Shown here piece by piece: positions 11,682 to 22,704 of a DNA stretch of 64,000 nt. Source of the stretch: Pteria penguin (taxonomy: Eukaryota > Mollusca > Bivalvia > Pterioida > Pteriidae); assembly GCA_035048485.1 (NCBI GenBank), contig CM068585.1, forward strand, positions 1,419,001 through 1,483,000. The letters run 5' to 3'. The notes under the pieces were generated by a model. It worked only from the letters and a program-made list of their open reading frames with translations. It was not told the origin of the DNA and did no database searches. Each line of letters starts with the position of its first letter. Position 1 is the stretch's first letter. A program made the translations under genes and the position numbers.

Positions 11682-12326
11682 TATTGTGTCACCCGAATCG
11701 TTTATTCTTTGTGATTCATATTTTAGTATTTTGTGTGTACATGTTTGCTACGTCTGTTGAAACTTTTATGCGCCAAAATTCATTGCAACATCTTGCAGGT
11801 ATATGAGCCCAAATAGAGTAAGTAATGTGATTGCATGTTACTATGTAATACTTTTGTGATCTGCTGACCACTTTCTGTTTCTTTTACACAGATTATTGTT
11901 GTAATTTTATATCTTTTCTTAACCTGCAAGTACCGGTGTGATGGCATAGTGTAAATGTTTCAGTTTGTGTGCATATATTGTATCCATTTATATCTGAAAC
12001 TAGTGTGGTTTCCTAACGGTTATTTTGGTAAATTGCATTGCAACATATATTCTCTCCGATTTTCCTATATATTTCATTGTGGCATAGTGTATGATAATGA
12101 TAAAACTTTTCTGGAATATTTACTACTTATCTTATTTACTCACTGAAACTTTTTACATTGGTTAATTTGCTATATTTCTTCATTCTCTACTCTCTGTATA
12201 ATATTTGACTATTGTCTGATTTCTCTTTGTTTTGTGACACTGTGTTTTACTTGTCATTTGTAGTTTCCTACCTTCGCCTGTGAAGAGGCCAATAAACTTT
12301 TTAAATTTAAGACTTGTTTGTGCATA
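11682..12326 (+). repeat. 3' LTR of the BEL/Pao element
   Basis: It is the partner of 2315-3103 without the nested PLE tail. It ends in GTTTGTGCATA and is followed by ACATC, the candidate target-site duplication. It has GGCCAATAAAC, containing AATAAA, near 12290. It differs from the 5' LTR at scattered positions, so the insertion is not recent. Confidence 0.85.
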
Positions 12327-12331
12327 ACATC

Positions 12332-12959
12332 ATTTTCCTGAATGAATATTGCACAAGTTAAACGGTATTTATTTTTTGCCCCTTTATGTTTTCCTATATT
12401 AAAGGACTAAGTGACTTATGCCACAACAATATTTGGATTTTTCCCCCACAAAATATCAAATCAAGGTTGACTTAAAAGATACAAGGAACACAAAACACGT
12501 TTGCGTTCATACATTCCATTAGAGTAAATTCCATCTAAGTCTACTTTTGTGAACGACACATTTCTTGATCATTTGACATCAATATGCTATTATTCTTTTC
12601 AAATAATCTGCCATTAAATGAATATCGAGAACACATTTTAAGGCATTATAAATCTGCAGGTTGTCAGAAGTTATTATTTTAAACTTTTAAACATTATAAC
12701 ATGTCTTATCTATATCTATTATATACACTTTTCTGATTTTCTGTATGAACTAGTTAGTAAATTATAAAGTATCTATTAATGTGAATAAAAGTATAATACA
12801 ATGATGTATCACGTAAGCTCAGTTAAATTTTTATTGTTCCTTCCTTAAAATACCGATACTTATTGAGACTTATCTTGATTTAAATGATTTATTCAGTTGC
12901 TTCACTGATAACATTTCAATCCTAAATACGAAAGTAAGATGCAGTATTATTGAAACACT
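12332..12959. other. AT-rich DNA between BEL and the satellite
   Basis: No gene, RNA or repeat recognised. Confidence 0.5.
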
Positions 12960-15900
12960 CATACAGTCTCACTAACAGGGATCCACGAATGCTTGTATTA
13001 TAGATATATAGTCATACAGTCTTAGTAACAGGGATCCATGAATGCTTGTATTATAGATATGTAGTCATACAGTCTTAGTAACAGGGATCCACGAATGCTT
13101 CTATTATAGATATGTAGTCATACAGTCTTAGTAACAGGGATCCACGAATGCTTCTATTATAGATATGTAGTCATACAGTCTTAGTAACAGGGATCCACGA
13201 ATGCTTCTATTATAGATATGTAGTCATACAGTCTTAGTAACAGGGATCCACGAATGCTTCTATTATAGATATGTAGTCATACAGTCTTAGTAACAGGGAT
13301 CCACGAATACTTGTATTATAGATATGTAGTCATACAGTCTTAGTAACAGGGATCCATGAATACTTGTATTATAGATATGTAGTCATACAGTCTTAGTAAC
13401 AGGGATCCATGAATACTTGTATTATAGATATGTAGTCATACAGTCTTAGTAACAGGGATCCATGAATACTTGTATTATAGATATGTAGTCATACAGTCTT
13501 AGTAACAGGGATCCATGAATACTTGTATTATAGATATGTAGTCATACAGTCTTAGTAACAGGGATCCATGAATACTTGTATTATAGATATGTAGTCATAC
13601 AGTCTTAGTAACAAAGAATCATTAATGCTTGGTTTATAGATATATAGTCATACCATCTTCCTAACAGAGATGCATGATTGCTTTTATTACAGATACATAC
13701 TCATACAGGTTTCCTAACAGCGATCAATGCATGCTTTTATTATAGATGTATAGTCGTACAATTTTACTAACGGGGAACCATAAATGCTCGTATTATAGAT
13801 ATATTGTCAAACAGTCTTACTAACAGGCATCCATGATTGCTTCTAATATAGATATATAGTTATATAATCTTACTAATAGGGAATCATTAATGCTTGTATT
13901 ATAGATATATAGTCGTACAATCTTACTAACAGAGATCCACGATTGCTTGTATTATAGATGTATAGTCATACAATCTTAGACATAGGGATCCATGAATGTT
14001 TGTTTTAGATGTATAGTTATACGATTTCATCAACAGGGATCCATGAATGCTTGTATTATAGATATATTGTCATTTACTAACAGCGATCAAAGAATGCTTG
14101 TATTTTAGATATATAGTCGTACAATCTTACTAACAGGGATCCATGAATGCTTGTGTTATAGATATATAGTCATACAGTCTTACTAGGAGGGATCCACCAA
14201 TGTTTGTATTACAGACATATAGTGATACGGTCTTACTTACAGGGATCTATAAATTCTTGTATTATAGATATGTAGTCATACAGTATTACTAACAGGGTTC
14301 GATGAATGCTTGTATTATAGATATAGTCATACGGTTTTAGTAACAGGGATCCATGAATGATTGTATAATAGATATATAGTCATACGGTCTTACTAAGACG
14401 AATCTCTGAATGCTTGTAGTATAGATATATAGTCATACTGTCTTCCTAAAAGGGATTACTGAATGCTTGTGTTATAGATATATAGCCACACATTCTTACT
14501 AACAGAGTTGCATGAATGCTTCTAGTATAGATATATATTCATTCAATCTTACTTAGAGCGATCCAGGAATGCTTGTATGGTCTTAATTACAGGGATCCAC
14601 GAATTCTTGTAATATAGATATATAATCATACAGTCTTACTAACAGGAATCCATAAATGGTTGTATTATAGATATATATATATATAGTCATACAACCTTAC
14701 TAACAGAGATCCACGAATGCTTCTATTATTGATATATAGTCATACGGTCTTACTGGCAGGGATCTATGAATGCTTGTATTATAGATATATAGTCATACGG
14801 TCTTACTGGCAGGGATCTACGAATGCTTGTATTATAGATATATAGTCATACGGTCTTACTGGCAGGGATCTATGAATGCTTGTATTATAGATATATAGTC
14901 ATACGGTCTTACTGGCAGGGATCTATGAATGCTTGTATTATAGATATATAGTCATACGGTCTTACTGGCAGGGATCTATGAATGCTTGTATTATAGATAT
15001 ATAGTCATACGGTCTTACTGGCAGGGATCTATGAATGCTTGTATTATAGATATATAGTCATACGGTCTTACTGGCAGGGATCTATGAATGCTTGTATTAT
15101 AGGTATATAGTCATACGGTCTTACTGGCAGGGATCTATGAATGCTTGTATTATAGATATATAGTCATACAACCTTACTAACAGAGATCCACGAATGCTTG
15201 TATTATTGATATATAGTCATACGGTCTTCCTGGCAGGGATCTATGAATGCTTGTATTATAGATATATAGTCATACGGTCTTCCTGGCAGGGATCTATGAA
15301 TGCTTGTATTATTGATATATAGTCATACGGTCTTACTGGCAGGGATCTATGAATGCTTGTATTATAGATATATAGTCATACGGTCTTACTGGCAGGGATC
15401 TATGAATGCTTGTATTATAGATATATAGTCATACGGTCTTACTGGCAGGGATCTATGAATGCTTGTATTATAGATATATAGTCATACGGTCTTACTGGCA
15501 GGGATCTATGAATGCTTGTATTATTGATATATAGTCATACGGTCTTACTGGCAGGGATCTATGAATGCTTGTATTATTGATATATAGTCATACGGTCTTC
15601 CTGGCAGGGATCTATGAATGCTTGTATTATTGATATATAGTCATACGGTCTTACTGGCAGGGATCTATGAATGCTTGTATTATTGATATATAGTCATACG
15701 GTCTTACTGGCAGGGATCTATGAATGCTTGTATTATTGATATATAGTCATACGGTCTTACTGGCAGGGATCTATGAATGCTTGTATTATTGATATATAGT
15801 CATACGGTCTTACTGGCAGGGATCTATGAATGCTTGTATTATTGATATATAGTCATACGGTCTTACTGGCAGGGATCTATGAATGCTTGTATTATAGATA

Positions 15901-16430
15901 TATAGTCATACGGTCTTCCTGGCAGGGATCTATGAATGCTTGTATTATAGATATATAGTCATACGGTCTTACTGGCAGGGATCTATGAATGCTTGTATTA
16001 TAGATATATAGTCATACGGTCTTCCTGGCAGGGATCTATGAATGCTTGTATTATAGATATATAGTCATACGGTCTTACTGGCAGGGATCTATGAATGCTT
16101 GTATTATAGATATATAGTCATACGGTCTTACTGGCAGGGATCTATGAATGCTTGTATTATAGATATATAGTCATACGGTCTTACTGGCAGGGATCTATGA
16201 ATGCTTGTATTATTGATATATAGTCATACGGTCTTCCTGGCAGGGATCTATGAATGATTGTATAATAGATATATAGTCATACGGTCTTACTGGCAGGGAT
16301 CTATGAATGCTTGTATTATAGATATATAGTCATACGGTCTTCCTGGCAGGGATCTATGAATGCTTGTATTATAGATATATAGTCATACGGTCTTACTGGC
16401 AGGGATCCAGGAATGTGTGGATTATAATTA
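12960..16430 (+). repeat. 53-bp satellite array, about 65 copies in three domains
   Basis: The monomer (53 bp) carries CATACAGTCTTAGTAACA, then GGGATCCACGAATGCTT and TATTATAGATATGTAGT. Domain 1 (12960-13612) is nearly uniform with GTAACAGGGATCC, which contains a BamHI-type GGATCC. Domain 2 (13613-14690) is strongly diverged with indels. Domain 3 (14691-16430) is re-homogenised to CGGTCTTACTGGCAGGGATC, having lost the GGATCC. Domain 3 monomers differ mainly at two places: TTACTGG versus TTCCTGG, and TATAGAT versus TATTGAT. No frame is open, because TAG and TATAG stops recur and 53 is not a multiple of three. There is no spacer variation, so it is not a CRISPR. Confidence 0.97.
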
Positions 16431-16587
16431 AGTGGTCATATTGTTTGGACTTTTGGTTATAAAGATCGGATCATTATATCAGATTTTTACGTAATAATAT
16501 ACCTTTACATGGATATAGTAGATACGTTTTGTTGAGTATCTATCTCGATACATATTTTGGATATAGTTGTAATAGGTACATAATTTG

Positions 16588-16763
16588 TGAAGGGTGTTGC
16601 TAGCATACAGGAGATGCTCACTCTCCCTGGGGAACTGGTCTGACTCCATCAAGGGTCTTTAGATATGCTCTTTAAGTAGACATTTTTCATTGCTTTCTAT
16701 TTGGTTTTTATTTTCACTAATTTTGTATGTCCTTTGGTTTTCCTGATATTCGGACTTATGGTT
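16588..16763 (+). mobile_element. PLE-1 3' tail, diverged
   Basis: It contains GGGTGTTGCTAGCATACAGG, AGATGCTCACTCTCCC, CATATGCTC-like and CACTAATTTTGTATGTCC text in PLE-1 tail order. Divergence from the 9.2-kb copy is clear, so it is an older truncated insertion next to the satellite. Confidence 0.7.
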
Positions 16764-16867
16764 TATGTTATTACACATCAGGTAGAGTAAACTAGAAGAA
16801 ATCCCTTGGGATTAATGCATTCTCACAATTAAACTCACAGACAGTGTCATGTATGGTCCCACAACGA

Positions 16868-17190
16868 GATCAAAATTTAAAATTTGAGATTAAAATCAGG
16901 CACCCATAAAGAGTTGGCGTCTCCTGCTTGTATAAAAAAATAATCGTTGCAAATTGTGATAAAACATGTTGCATCCGGTACCTTAAACATATTTTGAATT
17001 CCGTATTGCTAACTGACAGTCAAGTCCCAAATCGTCTGTTATCGTTTTTGTAGATGGACTTTAAAATGCATGAGATCTCTATATCGACCAGCATGTTCCA
17101 CAGTTAGAACATCAGATGTTTCTTAACATGGCCTTGTATGAGTAGCTTCATGGCAAGAAGACCAGGTCACGATATCAGACGAAATCTTTA
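16868..17190 (-). mobile_element. old PLE-1 remnant
   Basis: AATCAGGCACCCATAAAGAG and GCGTCTCCTGCTTG correspond to the complement of the PLE-1 tail. The stretch 17080-17190 (CTCTATATCGACC, then GAGTAGCTTCATGGC) resembles the complement of the C-terminal coding end. The copy is heavily decayed and the call rests on alignment by eye. Confidence 0.45.
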
Positions 17191-19600
17191 TATTTCGAAC
17201 ATGCCCCGCCATAGGGTTAAGGTTGTAAGTCAAAGACAGGAGAGGACAGTCCGATGCTACTCAAGAAAGGGTGTTTGGTGATACTAAAATTGAAATTACT
17301 GCCATTATTACATTATTACTTGTCAGGAGTACTTAGAGATTAATTGATAATATTATTCGTGTTAATATGACTTCTCACCTTGAGTAATGGTTCAACCTTC
17401 TTTTCTATGTGGAGATTTATTTATAATGAATTTAAATGTATATTCTTTGAATATCCTGTTTTGTTGGCAAATGGGAATTTGGACCCATAATAGGATTAAC
17501 CACTAAATGGAGTGACCATTACCCTTCAATTGTCCATTTTATGTCGGTCCAACACCTGTCTTACCGCATATGGTGCACAAAATTAAAAGGTATAAATGTT
17601 CTATATTTATTACAATAGAAATTTTTTGTGATGTCTTTTGTTTATTTCTTTGTTCTTCTTTGCTCTGCAAATCCGTCATTTTTCTAATATAGCTGTGGTA
17701 GATTTCTCCATTTCTTGTTTTACCAACAATTCATGTATTTGTTTTTCCTGAATGATACAAAATAACATTCAAGCCTCAACACTATAAATTTACTATCATA
17801 CGGTGCTCTAAATGAGCTTCCACGTCAAAAGATTTATCTTTATACTTTGATCTTATACAATATATCTCTCAGTCATAGTTAATATTTCAATAAAGCGTTA
17901 AAAATGCATAAATACTACATTAACAGCTATCTCGAACGTAATATCCTAAAATATCAGAAAGAATCGAATATGGAATGGAACTGTTTAACATAAATACTAC
18001 CTAACATTTAGATTGAGGTAAAAAAAAAGTGTTAGTGAAAACAAGGATCATGACAAGCGCCGTGAAGAATATGTATTTAAACTGAGACAGATAAACATAC
18101 ATTGTGTATTTCAACAATTGAATTTAAAAAAAACCATAAGATTTCAAAGTTTATAGTTTAATTAGAATAAATGAATACATTATTTTGTAATATACTTGGC
18201 TTCAGTATGATTTATTTTGTAACTCTTCCTGGGTAAGGGATATCCAAAGAAGCTATATTTTCTTTTCACGAAATTAAAAGATATAAACGTAACTAAGCTG
18301 AATAAATGAAATTAGTCTTCATGGTTTTGACTCAGAAAAAAGATCGATAAACATACTGAGACAAGCATAGTTTATGCGTCATTTCCCCTTTATTCGCATT
18401 AAAGCAATGGAATTGTTTATATAATCGGCGATCTAGCGCTTTATTCGTTATTAAACATCTGTATTTAAATACATTCACATACCTGTTTTTCTTTTCAATG
18501 CCTTGAAATCAGAAGTAGACATCTCCTGCATGGCGAGTTATGCCATTCTCTTGATTACTCAAAACTTACAGACAACACAGAAATAGTTCACCAATGCACA
18601 ACTTCAGAGAAAGAAACTTGAACAAAGTGGTCTCATCGTGTTAAAAGGGTCACAATTCTTTATATTGCGAAAACACTAGTTTGATATGCATGCACTCGTA
18701 AATGTATATTTGGTGCTGAGATGACTTATCGAATTTAGTATTCTGTGACGTAGATGGTCTTATAACAACGCAGGTCTATTGCATCAGACTAAATGTTACT
18801 AAAATACCGTGATTAATCATACATTTTTCATGTAGGCAAAATATCTGATGCAACAAATGGCTTTTAGTTGAGGATGAAACTTGCCACGGATATGTAGGTG
18901 ATTTATAAATTATTGCGAATAGATTTTATTTCTCCAAATATATTCTTGCCAGTGGGCAACGTTGTAAATAGATCATATCCTAGTCACTTTGCCAGGAGCC
19001 CAAGTTGGTCGTAACAATATATCTACTCGTATTTTTAAGTATAAATTTTGAAGAGATCCTTGGATGTACAATATTCAAAGTTTGGATAAATTACTGTAAA
19101 TTTGGTGGTCCTGGCTTCAGCGAAATAACTGAAAATCCCAGAATTATGAGGCCAGATGTCTGGAAAGAGTGCATATCTCCAGCTATCACGATACACCCGT
19201 CCGGAATAATCCTTAGAAACTTCTCGTGATCGGTGGTAAAACCATATATTTAATTTGTCAGGTCGGTAAAATGGACTTCACTGTACGAGATTGTCTTCAA
19301 GAATGTTTTGTATATTTCTGGAAAAGAAGATTTCAGACTGCGCAACTAAATGTAATAACATTTTTGTTGTTATTATTGCTATAATTATATTTTATTATTA
19401 TTGTTGTTATTATTATAACTCTTATTATATACAACTATTGTAGATATTTATTATTGTTGTTAATATTACAACCATTGTTATATACTATTATATATTTATA
19501 TCATGTTATAAAGATCAATAAACAAACGATAAGCATCATAAATGCACATGTATCAACAGAAGCATCTGAGTTACATTTTCGCAAGAGAGCATTAAGTATA
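17191..19600. other. anonymous AT-rich DNA
   Basis: I see no exon or RNA gene. At 17568-17610 the text CATATGGTGCACAAAATT and GGTATAAATGTTC repeats the downstream part of the hammerhead-bearing repeat at 32848, but without the ribozyme core. A 74-codon open frame at 19005-19229 has no recognisable motif. Confidence 0.5.
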
Positions 19601-19606
19601 CCTAAT

Positions 19607-20108
19607 ATACACATTTCCCTTCAACATTCAGTATGTCTTCATACTATACACATTTCCCTTCAACATTCAGTATATCTATATACTGTACACATTTCTCTTC
19701 AACATTCAGTATGTCTTCATACTATACACATTTCCCTTCAACATTCAGTATATCTGTATACTATACACATTTCCCTTCAACATTCAGTATATCTGTATAC
19801 TATACACATTTCCCTTCAACATTCAGTATATCTGTATACTATACACATTTCCCTTCAACATTCAGTATATCTGTATACTATACACATTTCCCTTCAACAT
19901 TCAGTATATCTGTATACTATACACATTTCCCTTCAACATTCAGAATATCTATATTATTATTATTATTATACTATACACATTTCCCCTTAACATTCAGTAT
20001 ACCTACATACTATACACGTTTCTTTTTAACATTCAGTACATCTATACTATACACGTTTCTTTTTAAAATTCAGTCCATCAATATACTATAAACATTTCCC
20101 TATAACAT
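19607..20108 (+). repeat. 39-bp minisatellite, block 1
   Basis: The unit carries CACATTTCCCTTCAACATT followed by CAGTATATCTGTATACTATA. There are about 12 copies, the central ones nearly identical. Because 39 is a multiple of three, two reading frames stay open across it. These are repeat artefacts, not proteins. Confidence 0.95.
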
Positions 20109-20754
20109 ACATTTAAATTGACTTGTTTTGTTTTGACAATTCTGATTGGTCCATACGTTTGCGTTCAGACATGTATAACCACGGTATATCCTCCTTTAAT
20201 ATATTACTACATTGTACGTTATTCTTTGTCCATATTGCCCCTGACTTTAATTATCAAAAATCCTGTCTATAACAACTTAGATCAGTGCTCTTAACGTCTA
20301 TCTGAAGTCTCGTACCGAGGATGATTTGCAAATTCTACTATTCACGTGCACAACTGTTACGATGAAGTTGAACCAAGAAAACTGACAACGTACATGACGT
20401 ACCACCATGCAACATGCTTTCTAGCATGTCCTTTCATCTCGCCGCTTTGCAGCAAAATTGCCTGTTCCGAATCATTTTGTGATTAATAATTTAATCATAA
20501 AATTTTAAGAAAATGAAAATGAAGAAACTTCTTATGTCAGTGCACTAAATATCAATTCGTTCGTTTCTCGGGAAATTTTAAACATGGCGCTTTCCGTCCC
20601 TAGCAACGAGGAATTTTGGGGCAATTTCAAAGAGAAAACGATGTTTGTGTAACAGTAAATTAGAATGGGGATAAACGTACTGTTGTTGATTGCTTCCGAC
20701 TGGTATACCGTGGTTATACCGTTGGAAACAGAGTTTTCCTGGCGACGCTTTTAT
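20109..20754. mobile_element. insertion of unknown type in the 39-bp minisatellite
   Basis: About 646 bp of non-repeat DNA separates minisatellite blocks 1 and 2. Near its edges lie GTATAACCACGGTATA (20173-20188) and its exact complement (20704-20719). Since that 16-mer is itself nearly palindromic, the inverted ends are suggestive only. No coding sequence is seen. Confidence 0.4.
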
Positions 20755-21002
20755 ACCTACATACTATATACATTTCCCTTTAACATTCAGTACACCTATA
20801 CACTAAACATATTTCCTTTTATAATTCAGTATACCTGTATACTATACACATTTCCCTTTAATATTCAGTATAATTACATAATATACACATTTCCCTTTAC
20901 CATTCAGTATATCTATATACTATACACATTTCTCTTTAAAATTCAGTATAGCTTTAAACTATACACATTTCTCTTTAACATTCATTATACCTATATACTA
21001 TA
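20755..21002 (+). repeat. 39-bp minisatellite, block 2
   Basis: Six or so diverged units of the same minisatellite, with CATTTCCCTTTAACATTCAG as core. It ends at CTATATACTATA, where the 924-bp element is inserted. Confidence 0.9.
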
Positions 21003-21926
21003 GACTATTCTATCGCGTAATACACGGGCGCGGCCATCTATAGGTCACATGACTATCCGCCATTAAGGTACTGAATAATGCTATCATCAGCCTAGTCTCG
21101 TATAATCCGTAAAGGACTTTTAAACAAGTTTACAGGTCCTTGCATCAGCTGATACTACCCAATGTTTTCTCTTTTTTTTCATTTGTTTTTATTAAGTTGT
21201 TTTTGCAGTTTGGACAGTGATTATAAATACAGACTATTTGTCATGAATTGCCTTAGTAACATTACTTTACAGAACCTTAAGCAAACGGAGATAGATTCAT
21301 TCTTATCGCTTATAATGCGAGTTTTTATTGAATAATATACTGCTTATTATTGATCTACTAAATTTAAATTATTTCAGAGACATAAATCTCTGATTATTCC
21401 CATGGTTGTTACTTCGATCCATGTCCCCATGTATGTGTATATATGTCTCTGCTGAAAGTTAGTGATAATCTGAGTAAAAGTTACGAAAAATCTTCGTTTG
21501 TGAAATGGTCTAGGTGTTGATATTGATATTTGCCGAAACATAGACTATGTTTTGAAAGTAGCCAGAGCTATGTCTATAATATGTATTTGATAAGTTTTAT
21601 TATTATTTAATAATTATCTAATTCATGTAATAATGTAATACATAAATACATCATTCATTAAGTACTGAATAAATAACTTAGCTTGGTGACCAACATTTTT
21701 GGTAAGGCTGGAGAAAGGTTCCATCTCTTTTAATGTTTTTAATATTTAAATTTTAAACTGAAATTCATAATGGGCTATAAAACAAACACGTTTATTAATT
21801 TTCATTACGCTCATAGGTCATTTTACTATCTCGATAGCTTTTTTCAGTACCGTAATGGCGGATACGACTGCGAAACCTATCGGTAAAGGGCAGATAACTA
21901 TTGAATAACTGCCCAGTAGAATGGTC
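21003..21926. mobile_element. 924-bp MITE-like element with inverted ends and TATA duplication
   Basis: The left end GACTATTCTA and the complement of the right end GACCATTCTA match. Further in, TATCCGCCATTAAGGTACTG (left) matches the complement of the right side (TATCCGCCATTACGGTACTG). This gives imperfect terminal inverted repeats of about 90 bp. The element is flanked on both sides by TATA (20999-21002 and 21927-21930) and splits the 39-bp minisatellite, whose sequence reads across once the insert is removed. No transposase frame is present, so it is non-autonomous. The TA/TATA target suggests a Tc1/mariner- or PiggyBac-like source but does not prove one. Confidence 0.75.
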
Positions 21927-22157
21927 TATACATGTTTCTCTTTAACATTCAATACATCTATATACTATACACGTTTCTCTTTAACAGTCCTATACACGTT
22001 TCTCTTTAACATTCAGTATATCCAAATACCATACACAATTCTCTTTAACATTTAGTATACCTACATGATATACACATTTCCATATAACATTCTGTATATC
22101 TATAAACTATACACATTTCCAGATAACATTCTGTATATCTGTAAACTATACACGTTT
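21927..22157 (+). repeat. 39-bp minisatellite, block 3
   Basis: Diverged units (CTATACACGTTTCTCTTTAA, CATTCAGTATATC) continue the array interrupted at 21002. Confidence 0.9.
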
Positions 22158-22665
22158 AATTCGTATAATTCACTGTTTTATAGATTGGATAAAGAATAGA
22201 ACATACACTTTGATACTGTAGGACAGGGCAGGAGATTTGACAAATGTGTGCGACAAAATCTTTGACGGACATATATAGCAAAAAGTAGAAATTAAAACAA
22301 AACGAATATAACATCACATGTTTATTTTTATACATTTGCAGTACCGATTTATGACGTTCAATTAAAGTGACAACAATTACACATCTATAGTGTTTAACGG
22401 ATTCACTGACCCACATAATACTAACTTATACGTGTATATCAAAAAGTAAACAACAAAGAATTACCGAACCACATCTCGAAGTATATGGAAATAGAAAAAG
22501 GTCAATATCGTGTATAATGTCATACTTAGACCAATGTCGACTCCAGTTAATTTGAACTGAGACCAAATGCCCTGGAGGAATAAGCACCCCTGTTTGCCTG
22601 AAATACCCTTCGCAAAAATCCTAGTCCAGCAACAACTCTTAATTGGGGTTTCATAGGGGGTTGAG

Positions 22666-22704
<39 letters not shown>

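Larger units (their letters stand above)
2315..12326 (+). mobile_element. BEL/Pao LTR retrotransposon, degenerate, with nested PLE insertions
   Basis: The element has a 5' LTR (2315-3103), gag remnant, CCHC knuckle and aspartic protease remnant, RNase H, integrase with a C-terminal domain, a purine-rich tract and a 3' LTR (11682-12326). The 5-bp sequence ACATC lies immediately before the 5' LTR (2310-2314) and after the 3' LTR (12327-12331), consistent with a target-site duplication; up to seven bases agree if the LTR ends at CA. Domain order gag-PR-(RT)-RH-IN and the RNase H and integrase motifs point to BEL/Pao rather than Gypsy or Copia. The reverse transcriptase is missing. Two PLE-1 copies interrupt the body, at 4796-5903 (minus) and 6811-9384 (plus). 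Frameshifts and stops in every domain show a dead copy. Confidence 0.85.

Noticed and set aside
12960..16430. CRISPR-like regular array
   Set aside because: The whole 53-bp unit repeats without unique spacers, in a eukaryotic genome; it is a satellite.
19454..20091. Repetitive secreted-type proteins of 152 and 178 residues
   Set aside because: Both frames are translations of the 39-bp minisatellite, which stays open because 39 is divisible by three.
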